64,000 nucleotides of DNA from an uncultured Draconibacterium sp. (GTDB taxonomy: Bacteria; Bacteroidota; Bacteroidia; Bacteroidales; Prolixibacteraceae), in contig NZ_OY771647.1 in assembly GCF_963674925.1 (NCBI RefSeq), forward strand, positions 1,751,501 through 1,815,500, given 5' to 3'. How positions within the stretch are numbered: the stretch's first letter is position 1; each line of letters begins with the position of its first letter. Shown here piece after piece: positions 1 to 9,364 of this stretch. The notes under the pieces are model-generated. The model searched no databases and was not told the DNA's origin. It saw nothing but the letters and a program-made list of their open reading frames with translations. A program made the position numbers and the translations under genes.

Positions 1-1979
1 AGTTGGCAAATCCAACTGACCGCCGAATATTTGCCATTGCCGAAGCGTTCAACAACGGATATTCAATCGATCAGATTCATGAGAAAACAAAAATCGATCG
101 CTGGTTCCTGCAGAAACTGAATAATATTTACAAAATAAAACTGGAGCTGAAGAAGTTTAACGAATTGGAGAAATTGCCAATTCCACTGTTAAAAGCTTCA
201 AAACAGGCCGGTTATTCCGATTTCCAGATAGCACGTCTGGTACTGAGAAGTAAGAATGTCAATATGAATGAAGATATTCTGAAAGTAAGGGCTTTCCGAA
301 AAGCCAACGGAATTGTACCGGTAGTAAAACAAATTGATACACTGGCAGGTGAGTATCCTGCGCAAACCAACTACCTGTACCTGACGCATAACGGTACCGA
401 AAATGACGTTACTTATTTAGGCGATCATAAATCGGTTATGGTGCTCGGATCGGGTGCTTACCGAATTGGAAGTTCGGTGGAGTTCGACTGGTGTAGTGTA
501 AATACCATCAACACGATTAAAAAAGAGGGATATCGTTCAGTAATGATCAACTACAATCCGGAGACGGTGAGTACGGATTACGATACCTGCGACAGACTAT
601 ATTTTGATGAGCTGACTTTTGAGCGAGTAATGGATGTTTACGACCTGGAGAATCCGCACGGAGTTGTGCTTTCAATGGGAGGACAAATTCCGAATAACCT
701 GGCCATGAAACTCGACAGCCAAAATGTACCGATCCTTGGTACATCGGCCAAAAAGATCGACAATGCCGAGGACCGCGAGAAATTCTCATCATTACTTGAT
801 GAGCTGGGTGTTGATCAACCACGCTGGGCACGCTTATCAACAATCGAGGAAATTCACAAGTTTGTGGATGAGGTGGGTTATCCGGTGTTGATTCGCCCAT
901 CATACGTACTTTCAGGTGCAGCCATGAATGTGGTGTCCAATCCGGATCAGCTGGAGCATTTCCTTGAAATGGCTGCCAATGTATCGAAAGAACATCCGGT
1001 GGTTGTTACCGAGTTTATCGAGCAGGCCAAAGAAATTGAGATTGATGCAGTAGCCAATAAAGGCGAGATGGTTGCTTATGCCATTTCGGAGCACGTAGAG
1101 TTTGCCGGAGTTCACTCGGGTGATGCTACTATTGTTTTCCCGCCGCAAAAACTATATGTTGAGACTATTCGCAGGGTGAAGAAAATCGCTCGTCAGATTG
1201 CAAAAGGACTGGAAATTACCGGACCTTTCAACATGCAGTTCCTGGCAAAAGATAACGACATAAAAGTTATCGAGTGTAACCTGCGTGCATCGCGAAGCTT
1301 CCCGTTTGTTTCGAAGGTAATGAAATTGAACCTGATTGAAATTGCCACGAAAGTAATGTTGGGAATTGATGTGCCAAAACCGGATAAATCGTTGTTCGAA
1401 CTCGATTATGTGGGGGTTAAAGCACCGCAGTTCTCGTTTGCACGATTGCTGAAAGCCGACCCTGTTTTAGGTGTAGATATGTCGTCGACCGGAGAGGTTG
1501 GATGTATCGGCGATACCTACTACGAGGCGATTCTAAAAGCGATGTTGTCGGTAGGGTACAATTTCCCGAAAAAGAACATCTTGATTTCGTCAGGACCATC
1601 GAGAGGCAAACTGGAGTTGCTGAACAGTACAAGAATGCTGGTTGAAAAAGGCTACAATATTTTCGCTACTGAAGGAACGCACAAGTTCTTCCGCGATAAC
1701 GGTATTGAAAATACATTGGTACACTGGCCCGACGAGGAAGATCAGTCGCCAAATACCATTGAGATGATCAAGAATAAAAAGATCGACCTGGTGGTTAATA
1801 TTCCGAAAAACCATACCAACCGCGAGTTGAAAAATGGTTATACGATTCGCCGTAGTGCAATCGATTATAACATTCCGCTAATTACCAATGCCCGTGTTGC
1901 AAGTGCATTCCTTTACGGAATTTGCAAATACAGCCTCGAGGACATTAAAGTAGTGAGTTGGGACGAATACAAAGAGTAG
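1..1979 (+). CDS. carB: Carbamoyl-phosphate synthase large subunit, 3' part
   Basis: The large subunit makes carbamoyl phosphate from bicarbonate, ammonia and two ATP for pyrimidine and arginine synthesis in the cytoplasm. The gene runs in from the left edge; codons are read from base 3 and 658 residues are visible, against about 1,070 in the family, so roughly the first 415 are missing. Visible parts in order are the oligomerisation domain (from NPTDRR), the second ATP-grasp half (VLGSGAYRIGSSVEFDW, MSMGGQ-like SMGGQIPNNLA, ECNLRASRSFPFVSK) and a C-terminal MGS-like allosteric domain (ISSGPSRGK, FATEGTHKF, NIPKN). No internal start should be annotated. A strong terminator follows 20 bases after the stop, so carB ends its operon here. 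Confidence 0.96.
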   Translation, partial: LANPTDRRIFAIAEAFNNGYSIDQIHEKTKIDRWFLQKLNNIYKIKLELKKFNELEKLPIPLLKASKQAGYSDFQIARLVLRSKNVNMNEDILKVRAFRKANGIVPVVKQIDTLAGEYPAQTNYLYLTHNGTENDVTYLGDHKSVMVLGSGAYRIGSSVEFDWCSVNTINTIKKEGYRSVMINYNPETVSTDYDTCDRLYFDELTFERVMDVYDLENPHGVVLSMGGQIPNNLAMKLDSQNVPILGTSAKKIDNAEDREKFSSLLDELGVDQPRWARLSTIEEIHKFVDEVGYPVLIRPSYVLSGAAMNVVSNPDQLEHFLEMAANVSKEHPVVVTEFIEQAKEIEIDAVANKGEMVAYAISEHVEFAGVHSGDATIVFPPQKLYVETIRRVKKIARQIAKGLEITGPFNMQFLAKDNDIKVIECNLRASRSFPFVSKVMKLNLIEIATKVMLGIDVPKPDKSLFELDYVGVKAPQFSFARLLKADPVLGVDMSSTGEVGCIGDTYYEAILKAMLSVGYNFPKKNILISSGPSRGKLELLNSTRMLVEKGYNIFATEGTHKFFRDNGIENTLVHWPDEEDQSPNTIEMIKNKKIDLVVNIPKNHTNRELKNGYTIRRSAIDYNIPLITNARVASAFLYGICKYSLEDIKVVSWDEYKE

Positions 1980-1998
1980 AAGCTTTATTCCGATATTG

Positions 1999-2036
1999 AA
2001 AAGCTCCGGCCATTGGTCGGAGCTTTTTGTTTTTAT
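1999..2036 (+). terminator. Intrinsic terminator after carB
   Basis: The arms AAAGCTCCG and CGGAGCTTT enclose a short GC-rich loop and are followed by a T-rich run (TTTTTGTTTTTAT). It sits just downstream of the carB stop and points the same way. Confidence 0.85.
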
Positions 2037-2209
2037 AGGTGGCCATTAATCTGACCGGCTTTTTTTGTATGATTTTTTATTGAATTATGGGATATAAATT
2101 AAATTTGTCGATACAATTTTTTTGGAAGATTCTCTGTTCCAAATAGTATTGATGTATGTTTAAGTATATTTGAATTTAATTGGCTCGAACTAAAATTTTA
2201 CATAAAAAA

Positions 2210-3076
2210 ATGACTAAAAGTTTAATCAGAATTGTTGTGCTTCTGGCACTTTTTAACCTAATTGTTATAGCTGGCATTGGACAGAATTCTTTTACTCATT
2301 TGTGTGATTCTGCTGAGGCAGAAATTAACAATGGCAAATTGGAAAGCGCACTGCTAATTTATGAAAAAGCTTTCGAACAGGGCAGTACTGATTCTGCAAA
2401 AGTTATATGGGCTGCATCTATTTGCAGTATGTGTGCCGACGAACTTAAGGATGAAAAGGCGGTAATAAAATACAATAATATTGCGATTGAGCATGGAGCT
2501 ACAGACCGGCAGATGATAGATCAACAATTGGATCTTGCAAAGAAACACAAGGATTTGGAAACCATAGAAACGGTTTTACTTCGTTTAAAAAGTAATCCTG
2601 AAATTACCCAAAAATATACCTCGAAACTCATGTATTTTTATTATAACAACAAAAGATACGCTGAAACTCTGAGAACTGCAGACGAGATGTTAGGCTTTAA
2701 TCCTAATAATGTTAATGCGCGTTATTTTAAAGGTGTTGCACTATTAAATACAGATCATGAAGAATCGGGAATTGAAGTATTGGAGGGGATTTTGAATGAT
2801 CACCCGGATAATGAAAAGGCAAACTACCAATTGGGAGTGGTTTATTACAATAAAGCTTCGGCTGTTTTTGATAATGCTAACAAAAAATATAAAAGTATAG
2901 AAACACCAACCCGAGTTGATTTTCATAATTACACCGAAGAAATACAAAAGGCAAAAAAGGATTATCAAAAGGCACTGCCATATTTAGAGAAAAGTAATTC
3001 AATCGCTCAGAAAGAATACTTAGATCAGGCAATATCGCTTGCAAAAAACAGGTTAAAACAGTTGGCACAAGATTGA
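2210..3076 (+). CDS. Exported TPR-repeat protein, unknown role
   Basis: A protein of about 288 residues with an N-terminal hydrophobic stretch (RIVVLLALFNLIVIAGIGQ) that looks like a signal peptide or anchor. The rest is helical TPR-like repeats, for example ALLIYEKAFEQG, AETLRTADEMLGFNPNN, YFKGVALLNTDHEESG and ANYQLGVVYYNKAS. TPR arrays mediate protein-protein contacts; no catalytic motif is visible. The ATG at 2210 is chosen over an upstream TTG at 2180 because it puts the positive N-terminus (MTKSLIR) directly before the hydrophobic segment. A TATATTTG element at 2165-2172 resembles a -7 box. It stands alone between the carB terminator and tRNA-Gln. The coding sequence is AT-rich compared with the carB part. 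Confidence 0.75.
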   Translation: MTKSLIRIVVLLALFNLIVIAGIGQNSFTHLCDSAEAEINNGKLESALLIYEKAFEQGSTDSAKVIWAASICSMCADELKDEKAVIKYNNIAIEHGATDRQMIDQQLDLAKKHKDLETIETVLLRLKSNPEITQKYTSKLMYFYYNNKRYAETLRTADEMLGFNPNNVNARYFKGVALLNTDHEESGIEVLEGILNDHPDNEKANYQLGVVYYNKASAVFDNANKKYKSIETPTRVDFHNYTEEIQKAKKDYQKALPYLEKSNSIAQKEYLDQAISLAKNRLKQLAQD

Positions 3077-3271
3077 ATGATAGGTGATTTTTCTTGTTGT
3101 TGATTGTCGCTTTGTAAATTAGTTGTGAAAAGCTGTTGTGCTTTGTATTGTATGACAGACAAATAGTTAGGCAATAGTTCTGTTTTGTATAGTATTAATG
3201 TAAATCGCATAAAATTCATGTGATCCAAAAAACATACTTATTGTTACTGAATTGAAGAATGGTAATGCCAT

Positions 3272-3303
3272 AAAAAAAGCCCGCAGTAAAACTGCAGGCT
3301 TTC
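3272..3303 (-). terminator. Terminator of tRNA-Gln
   Basis: Read on the minus strand, the stem AAAGCCTGCAG/CTGCGGGCTTT (one G-T pair) with a 5-base loop is followed by a T run. It begins directly after the CCA end of tRNA-Gln. Confidence 0.8.
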
Positions 3304-3304
3304 G

Positions 3305-3380
3305 TGGTTGACCCGCCAGGGCTCGAACCTGGACTCTTCTGAACCAAAATCAGACGTGTTGCCAATTACACCACGGGTCA
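3305..3380 (-). tRNA. tRNA-Gln (anticodon TTG)
   Basis: On the minus strand a 76-base cloverleaf is visible. The acceptor stem is TGACCCG/CGGGTCA, the anticodon loop contains TTTTGGT with anticodon TTG, and the T loop is GTTCGAGCC. The 3' CCA is encoded. The first base is U, as in many bacterial tRNA-Gln. It has its own promoter and terminator. Confidence 0.95.
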
Positions 3381-3412
3381 GTCCTTGTTGTGTCTTTTCG
3401 TTAAAGACGGTG

Positions 3413-3441
3413 CAAAAGTATAAAAAAATTTTATTCTGCAA
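3413..3441 (-). promoter_or_regulatory. Promoter of tRNA-Gln (Bacteroidota -33/-7)
   Basis: Minus strand: TTG at 3439-3441, an 18-base spacer, then TACTTTTG (TAnnTTTG consensus) at 3413-3420, followed by CACCG. This matches the Bacteroidota primary sigma consensus and lies 33 bases upstream of the tRNA. Confidence 0.75.
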
Positions 3442-3528
3442 TATCTGGGCAAAAAAAAAATCCCTCTTTCGAAAAAAAGGTGAAATTCTTTTTGATAATT
3501 ATGTTCCAAACTTTGTTGTTTAAAAGCT

Positions 3529-3536
3529 TATATTTG
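3529..3536 (+). promoter_or_regulatory. -7 element ahead of the DUF2723 gene
   Basis: TATATTTG fits TAnnTTTG, and transcription would start near 3541. No well-spaced TTTG -33 element is seen. It matters because it lies inside the longest possible reading frame of the next gene and so favours a start at 3555 or 3564. Confidence 0.5.
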
Positions 3537-3554
3537 CCTTTGTTCAAAAATAAA

Positions 3555-6500
3555 ATGCAAATCATGCAACACACAAAATTAATCAATAACATTCTTGGTT
3601 GGCTTGTTTTTATCGTCGCTTGTATAACTTATTTTGCTACTCTTGAACCCACAGTTAGCTGGTGGGATTGTGGAGAGTTTATAACAAGTGCTTTTAAACT
3701 TGAAGTGGGGCACCCGCCGGGCGCGCCTACCTTTATGATTTTGGGACGCATATTTACACTGTTTGCTCCCGATGCCACCAAGGCCGCTGTTATGGTTAAT
3801 TCGTTATCAGCCATTGCAAGTGCCGCAACCATTATGTTTTTATACTGGACGATCGTACATCTTGCCCGGAAACTTTTTTCGGAGGATAAATTAAACACCG
3901 CCGAACAAATTGCCGTGTGGGGAAGTGGTTTGGTTGGAGCACTGGCTTTTACTTTTACCGATTCGTTTTGGTTTTCGGCAGTGGAAGGCGAGGTTTATGC
4001 ACTTTCATCGTTGTTTACGGCCATGGTATTTTGGGCCATTTTGAAATGGGAAAATGTGGCGCACGAAAAATATGCCAACCGCTGGTTGGTGCTTATTGCC
4101 TATTTAATGGGCTTGTCAATTGGCGTTCACTTGCTGAACCTGCTGGCTATTCCGGCCATCGGGATGGTTTATTATTTCAAAAAATACGAGTTCTCGTGGA
4201 AAGGTGTGTTTTATGCACTGGCAGCCTCGATGGGTATTTTGCTGGGTATTCAGTATGGAATTATTCCGGGAGTACCGCACGTTGCTTTTATCTTCGACCG
4301 TATTTTTGTTAATGCATTCGGATTGCCGTTTAACTCTGGAATATTGTTTATGGGTGCCCTGTTGGTAGCCGGATCGGTGTGGGGAATCACATACACCCGA
4401 AAAAGAAATAAGGTAGTGTTGAATACTGCACTTACAATGTTTGTTGTAATTCTGATCGGGTATTCATCGTTTGCACTCATCGTTATTCGTGCGTCGGCTA
4501 ATCCGCCAATGAATCAGAGTAGCCCTGATAATGCTTTTGCTTTGGTTCGATACCTGAACCGCGAACAGTACGGCGACCGACCATTGGCAAAAGGACCTTA
4601 TTACAATGCCCCGCGAATTGCATCGAAAGATCCAAAAGAACAATACAATAGAGTAGACGGGAAATATAAAATTACCGGAACGATGCCGGGAGGTTCGGTG
4701 TACGAGCCAAAAATGGAAACCATTTTCCCGCGGATGTACAGCGATAAGGCCAACCATATTCAGGCTTATAAAGACTGGGGGAAAGTAAAAGGAACCCCGG
4801 TGCGGGTGCGCGATCGTGGCGAAGTAAAAACCTTGCAAAAGCCAACTTTTGGCGAAAACCTGCGCTTCTTTTTAAGTTACCAGGTTGGACATATGTACAT
4901 GCGCTACTTTATGTGGAACTTTGTGGGCCGGCAAAACGATGTACAAGGGCATGGAGGTTTCCAATATGGAAATTGGGTAAGCGGAATTTCGTTTATCGAT
5001 GAGGCCAAAACAGGGCCACGCGATAACATGCCCGAGTGGATGAAAAATGATCCGAGCAGAAACGTGTACTACTTTTTGCCACTGCTGCTGGGGCTTCTGG
5101 GTTTGTTCTTTCAATATAACCAGGGCAAAAAAGGCAAAGAAACATTTGCCGTAACCATGCTGCTGTTTATCCTTACCGGTCTTGCCATTGTGGTTTACCT
5201 CAATCAGTATCCGTATCAGCCACGCGAACGCGATTATGCTTATGCAGGCTCGTTTTATGCCTTTGCCATTTGGATTGGTTTGGGTGTGCTGGCCGTTTAT
5301 ACCGGAATCAAGAAAGTACTAAAAGGAGCGCCGGGAGCAGTGCTGGCCACTGTAATTTCGGTGGTGGCCGTGCCGGGTGTGCTGGCTTCTCAAAACTGGG
5401 ACGACCACGACCGCTCGGGCAAATACATGACACGCGATTATGCCATCGACTATCTGGAATCGTGTGCGCCAAATGCAATTCTGTTTACTTATGGCGATAA
5501 CGATACTTTTCCGCTATGGTATGTACAGGAAGTGGAAGGTGTGCGCCCCGATATTAAAATTATAAATACCAGTTACCTGGGAATGGACTGGTACATCAGT
5601 CAGCAGCAGTTTAAAACCAACGACGCTGATCCGGTGCCATTCTCTTTCACAAAGGATAAATACTACATGGGCCGTATGGATGCGGTGCTTTTCCAGGATC
5701 GGATAAAAGGATCGGTGGAGCTGAGCGAAGCTATGGAGTTTTTGGGTAGCGACGATGTGCGTACCAAAGTTAAGGTTACCAGTGGAGAGCTATACGATTA
5801 CCTGCCGTCGCGCGATTTCCATATTACGGTTGATAAGCAAAAGGTTCTGGATTCGGGAACTGTAAAACAAAAAGATGCCGGACTTATTGCCGACAGAGTA
5901 AGCTTTAAGATTTCGGATAACCTGATCTCGAAAAGCGAAATGGCCGTGCTGAATATGATTGCTGCCAACAACTGGGAACGCCCGATATATATCGATCACA
6001 GTTTGGTATTCACAGGAAATATTCATTTTCTCGACTGGTTGCAGTTTGAAGGGCTTGCCTACAGGTTTGTGCCGATCCGTACACCAAAACAAGGTGTTAC
6101 TGCCGGACGAATCGATACGGATATTCTTTACGATAATGTGATGAATAAATTTGTTTGGGGAAATGTAAACGACCCGGATATTCACATGGACGAATACAAC
6201 CGCAAACAAATAAACATTATGCAGGCGCAATATATGTTTACGCGTTTGTCGCAAGCTTTACTCGCCGAGGGAGAAAAGGAAAAAGCCATTGAGGTAGCCG
6301 ATAAAATGTTTGAGCTTTTCCCGAATGAGAAAATTCCGCTCGACTATAGTTCATTCCAAATGGCAGCGCAGTATTACGGTGCCGGAGCCACAGAAAAAGG
6401 AAATGAAAAAGTGCGCATAATGGCGGATAACTGTTTTGCTTTACTTGATTATTTTGCCTCGTTGCCCGACAACTTTACGGCAGCAGTACAAAGCGAACAA

Positions 6501-6632
6501 AATCGTCAGATCTCACATTTGCAAAACCTGATAATTCTTACACGAAACTACAAACAAGATGAGTTGAATACTGAGCTGGATGCTAAATTGCAGGAATTGA
6601 TTGTTAAGTTTCAGAATAAAGCCGGTTCTTAA
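3555..6632 (+). CDS. DUF2723 membrane protein, GT-C-like glycosyltransferase
   Basis: A protein of about 1,025 residues. The N-terminal half is polytopic (roughly ten or more membrane segments). The signature near its start is SWWDCGEFITSAFKLEVGHP, with the acidic residues in the first periplasmic loop expected of a GT-C fold, followed by HPPGAPTF. A soluble part follows (GDNDTFPLWYVQEVEGVRPD) and then a helical TPR-like tail (EKAIEVADKMFELFPNE). Family knowledge: DUF2723 proteins are relatives of eukaryotic TMEM260, an O-mannosyltransferase, so transfer of a lipid-linked sugar to exported proteins is plausible; substrate and acceptor are inference. ATG 3555 is chosen because a TATATTTG promoter element lies just upstream; 3564 is the alternative. 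The stop overlaps the convergent gene by 4 bases. Confidence 0.85.
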   Translation: MQIMQHTKLINNILGWLVFIVACITYFATLEPTVSWWDCGEFITSAFKLEVGHPPGAPTFMILGRIFTLFAPDATKAAVMVNSLSAIASAATIMFLYWTIVHLARKLFSEDKLNTAEQIAVWGSGLVGALAFTFTDSFWFSAVEGEVYALSSLFTAMVFWAILKWENVAHEKYANRWLVLIAYLMGLSIGVHLLNLLAIPAIGMVYYFKKYEFSWKGVFYALAASMGILLGIQYGIIPGVPHVAFIFDRIFVNAFGLPFNSGILFMGALLVAGSVWGITYTRKRNKVVLNTALTMFVVILIGYSSFALIVIRASANPPMNQSSPDNAFALVRYLNREQYGDRPLAKGPYYNAPRIASKDPKEQYNRVDGKYKITGTMPGGSVYEPKMETIFPRMYSDKANHIQAYKDWGKVKGTPVRVRDRGEVKTLQKPTFGENLRFFLSYQVGHMYMRYFMWNFVGRQNDVQGHGGFQYGNWVSGISFIDEAKTGPRDNMPEWMKNDPSRNVYYFLPLLLGLLGLFFQYNQGKKGKETFAVTMLLFILTGLAIVVYLNQYPYQPRERDYAYAGSFYAFAIWIGLGVLAVYTGIKKVLKGAPGAVLATVISVVAVPGVLASQNWDDHDRSGKYMTRDYAIDYLESCAPNAILFTYGDNDTFPLWYVQEVEGVRPDIKIINTSYLGMDWYISQQQFKTNDADPVPFSFTKDKYYMGRMDAVLFQDRIKGSVELSEAMEFLGSDDVRTKVKVTSGELYDYLPSRDFHITVDKQKVLDSGTVKQKDAGLIADRVSFKISDNLISKSEMAVLNMIAANNWERPIYIDHSLVFTGNIHFLDWLQFEGLAYRFVPIRTPKQGVTAGRIDTDILYDNVMNKFVWGNVNDPDIHMDEYNRKQINIMQAQYMFTRLSQALLAEGEKEKAIEVADKMFELFPNEKIPLDYSSFQMAAQYYGAGATEKGNEKVRIMADNCFALLDYFASLPDNFTAAVQSEQNRQISHLQNLIILTRNYKQDELNTELDAKLQELIVKFQNKAGS

Positions 6633-7165
6633 ACGCTGTTTTGTTGAATTTGCCGGAATAATTTAGTGGCCAGTTTTTTGCCCCGCGACCGGATGCCGGC
6701 AGTAGGATGGAATTCCATTTCCTGCTCGATGATTTGCAGTACCTCCGGTTTTAGGTCGGGTTCCAGTTCCGAAATGTTGTATAGAATTTGCATGGCATGC
6801 ACCCGAACCGCCACGGCCTCGCTGCCCGAGGTAAATATATCAATGCAATAATCAAAAAGAAATCCGGTGTGTTCTTCCGGCAGGGCATTCATGCTGATAA
6901 GCTTTAACCAGTGACGGCGTTTGCTGGCATTCTTTTCAGCGCTCAGTTGTCCGATCAGCGCCGGAAGATAAGGCTGCAAGAGCTCCGGTTTTTTGTCATG
7001 AATTTTATCGACCAGATAAGCTGCACGCCAGCTTTTTTGCCGGGTGTCGTTTAACGCAAGCTGAATGAGTGTATTAAACTGTGCCGGATCGTTAAGCATT
7101 GATGCGGCAACAATTTCAATGTTTTCCCATGCGTCGAGATGTTCGAAAAGTTCTTGTTCAGTCAT
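6629..7165 (-). CDS. HEAT-like helical repeat protein, unknown function
   Basis: 178 residues, almost entirely paired amphipathic helices such as WRAAYLVDKIHDKKPELLQPYLPALI and AVRVHAMQILYNISELEPDLKPEVLQIIEQ, a pattern typical of HEAT/armadillo repeats. It has no signal peptide and is probably cytoplasmic. A basic C-terminal segment (GIRSRGKKLATKLFRQ) could bind nucleic acid, but that is speculation. It is convergent with the DUF2723 gene (4-base overlap) and its start faces the NUDIX gene 65 bases away. Similar Bacteroidota proteins may carry misleading database names; I assign no enzyme activity. Confidence 0.75.
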   Translation of the reverse strand: MTEQELFEHLDAWENIEIVAASMLNDPAQFNTLIQLALNDTRQKSWRAAYLVDKIHDKKPELLQPYLPALIGQLSAEKNASKRRHWLKLISMNALPEEHTGFLFDYCIDIFTSGSEAVAVRVHAMQILYNISELEPDLKPEVLQIIEQEMEFHPTAGIRSRGKKLATKLFRQIQQNSV

Positions 7166-7230
7166 CGGTGGTTGATTTCATATCGAGCAGAAAAGATAGA
7201 AAATAATCTGCAAGTTTCTATTTTTACCGA

Positions 7231-7647
7231 ATGATTCAAGTTACCTGCGCCATAATTATTGATAAGGGAAAGATTCTCGTTGCTCAAAACAACAAAAGCT
7301 CCGATCATCCTTTACAGTGGGAATTCCCCGGAGGGAAAGTAAAATCGGGTGAAACAGAAAAAGAGTGTATTGTTCGCGAAATTGAGGAAGAATTAAATCT
7401 GACAGTGGAAGTTGAGGAAGCACTAATTCCGGTTGAATACGATTATAAAATTAAAGCCATTCGTTTGATTCCTTTTGTTTGTTCATTGGCTTCAGGTGAA
7501 GTAAAACTGAACGATCATAACGCTGTAAAATGGGTGACGATTGACGAATTGGATGAGCTTGATTTGGCCGAAGCCGATAAGGTATTGATTCAAATGAACG
7601 AAAACCGCGATCGTTTAAAGAAATACGCCAGGGAAAAGATGCACTAA
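7231..7647 (+). CDS. NUDIX hydrolase, MutT-like (deoxy)nucleoside triphosphatase
   Basis: 138 residues with a NUDIX box at residues 35-57 (GGKVKSGETEKECIVREI then EEELNL): Gly35, Glu41, and Arg49-Glu50 with Glu53/Glu54 fit GX5EX7REUXEEXGU. The usual last glycine is Asn56. The family hydrolyses nucleoside diphosphates linked to another group; the small size, QWEFPGGK motif and MutT-like start suggest removal of oxidised nucleotides in the cytoplasm. The 3' end overlaps the convergent membrane-protein gene by 33 bases. Specificity cannot be read from the sequence. Confidence 0.88.
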   Translation: MIQVTCAIIIDKGKILVAQNNKSSDHPLQWEFPGGKVKSGETEKECIVREIEEELNLTVEVEEALIPVEYDYKIKAIRLIPFVCSLASGEVKLNDHNAVKWVTIDELDELDLAEADKVLIQMNENRDRLKKYAREKMH

Positions 7648-8118
7648 TCCTGACAAAACGCCCGCCCATCCTATTATCGATAAAATCATATACAAAACGG
7701 TATGCCGTCGTTGGGCGTAATATTTGTTGGCCAGAAAAGCGCCGATAGGAATGGTTAAAAGGACAGGCGTAGCAATTATGACTCCCCAAAATCCATAGTT
7801 CGATTTCATACGGGAGATGAAACGATTTCGGCGGGTAAAAATGCGTTTCTTCTTTTTCTTTGTTCTGTTCATACACCAGGTATGATAACGTCCTTTTAGC
7901 GAATTCGGAATAGCTTTGCACAGGCATGGCCACATAAGTAGTATTCCGCGGTTTAAGGGTTTGCTGATGTAGTAGAAAAACAGAAATCCGCCTATTCCTC
8001 CGGTAAGTACAGCCAATAGTGCGTACTTGTAATCGAGACCGATAATCATGGCATAGGGAAGAGTAACAATATACTTAACCGATGCCAGCAATACAATATG
8101 TAGTATTTTTAGCAACAC
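7615..8118 (-). CDS. Small integral membrane protein, unknown
   Basis: 167 residues with about four hydrophobic segments: residues 1-24, a stretch around FLFFYYISKPLNR, GVIIATPVLLTIPIGAFLA and VLYMILSIIGWAGVLSGLVHLF. A highly basic cytoplasmic loop (RTKKKKKRIFTRRNRF) lies between the middle segments. The motif FWGVIIATPVLLTIPIG is reminiscent of small membrane transporter families, but I do not recognise it firmly. The start is GTG at 8118; an in-frame stop lies two codons upstream, so no earlier start exists. The last 33 bases overlap the end of the NUDIX gene. Confidence 0.65.
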   Translation of the reverse strand: MLLKILHIVLLASVKYIVTLPYAMIIGLDYKYALLAVLTGGIGGFLFFYYISKPLNRGILLMWPCLCKAIPNSLKGRYHTWCMNRTKKKKKRIFTRRNRFISRMKSNYGFWGVIIATPVLLTIPIGAFLANKYYAQRRHTVLYMILSIIGWAGVLSGLVHLFPGVFL

Positions 8119-8212
8119 AATTTACCCTTTCGTGTATTGATAAAACGCGCGAGGGATTTAAAAGGTTGCGAGGCTTTGCCGACCTTTATATATTCTTAAC
8201 TATTAAAACATG

Positions 8213-9163
8213 TTAGCCAACCACATTAATCGGATTGCCATCAAGAAATGCCTTTAAATTATCCGTAGCAATGTGCATTAACCGTTGGCGGGCTTCAAGA
8301 GTTGCCCAGGCAATGTGTGGCGTTATATAGCAGTTTTTTGCTTTCGGCAGTGGATTTTCGGGCAGTGCCGGTTCCACCGACAATACATCGAGGCCGGCGC
8401 CGGCTATCTCGTTGTTGTTTAGCGCATCAGCCAGATCCTGTTCATTTATCAATGGTCCACGGCCGGTGTTTATCAGAAAAGCCGTTGGTTTCATTTTGCT
8501 GATGGTTGTCTTGTTGATGAAACCCTGGTTCTCGTTGGTGAGCGGACAGTTAATGCTGATAAAATCGCTGGTCTCCAGTAAAGTGTCCAGATCTACCTGG
8601 TGGGCATCAAGTGTTGTGGATTTTTTGCTGCGGTTGTTAAAGATAACCTTCATGCCAAAAGCCAGTGCTATTTGGGCAACGGCTTGTCCTATCTGTCCAA
8701 AACCAATAATCCCCAGTGTTTTTCCGGCCAACTCGGTTTGTGGCGACAGCCAGTAGGCAAAGTCTGTGCTGTTGGCCCAGTCGCCATGGCTTACCGATTT
8801 GGCATGCAAGCCCACGTTATTGGTAAAATGCAAAATGTGGGCAAAAACCAACTGTGCTACCGATGGTGTGCTATATGCCGGAATATTACATACCTTAATT
8901 CCTGCCTCGCGGGCAGCATCAATATCAACAACATTATAACCCGTTGCCAGAACGCCAATGAATTTTAACTGAGGCAACTGTTCAATAATTTCGCGGTTAA
9001 GAATGACTTTATTGGTGTAAACGATCTCAGCATTTGCAGCCCGTTCCAGCGTTTGCTCCGGAGTTGTGCGGTCGTAAACAGTTAATTCTCCCAATGCTTC
9101 CAGATCATCCCAGTTGAGGTCTCCGGGATTTAGTGCATAGCCATCCAAAACAACGATCTTCAT
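8213..9163 (-). CDS. D-2-hydroxyacid dehydrogenase (glycerate dehydrogenase type)
   Basis: 316 residues from ATG 9163, chosen because the family starts with a strand like MKIVVLDGYALNPGDL; a longer frame to 9214 adds an unrelated tail. The NAD-binding Rossmann motif is GIIGFGQIGQAVAQ. The catalytic triad appears as Arg in the second substrate segment (NTGRGPLI), Glu in LSVEPALPENP and His in ITPHIAWAT. Family knowledge: such enzymes interconvert 2-keto acids and D-2-hydroxyacids with NAD(P)H; the N-terminus resembles glycerate dehydrogenase/hydroxypyruvate reductase. The exact substrate is not determined. It is monocistronic. Confidence 0.9.
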   Translation of the reverse strand: MKIVVLDGYALNPGDLNWDDLEALGELTVYDRTTPEQTLERAANAEIVYTNKVILNREIIEQLPQLKFIGVLATGYNVVDIDAAREAGIKVCNIPAYSTPSVAQLVFAHILHFTNNVGLHAKSVSHGDWANSTDFAYWLSPQTELAGKTLGIIGFGQIGQAVAQIALAFGMKVIFNNRSKKSTTLDAHQVDLDTLLETSDFISINCPLTNENQGFINKTTISKMKPTAFLINTGRGPLINEQDLADALNNNEIAGAGLDVLSVEPALPENPLPKAKNCYITPHIAWATLEARQRLMHIATDNLKAFLDGNPINVVG

Positions 9164-9318
9164 GATTCTGATTTTTTTTAATGTGTTGTCAAAAATAAAC
9201 AAAATGAGCAACAAGGTTATTTCCGGAATCGAAATGAAAATTATATATTTAATGTGTTATACAAAAAAAAGAAAAATTAAGGACGATTTTAATGTGGACT
9301 ATTTGCCATACACAGCAG

Positions 9319-9326
9319 TATCTTTG
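9319..9326 (+). promoter_or_regulatory. -7 element upstream of the response regulator
   Basis: TATCTTTG matches TAnnTTTG 39 bases ahead of the ATG at 9365. A TTTG at 9302-9305 is too close to be an ideal -33 box. Confidence 0.45.
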
Positions 9327-9364
9327 CTGAGGTTTGAGTAAGAAGACCCAAAGTTGATAACCCT

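Noticed and set aside
547..903. A long frame opposite carB
   Set aside because: It is antisense to a strongly conserved enzyme and has no family features; the same applies to other long frames opposite mutS, DUF2723, GH2 and GH3 genes.
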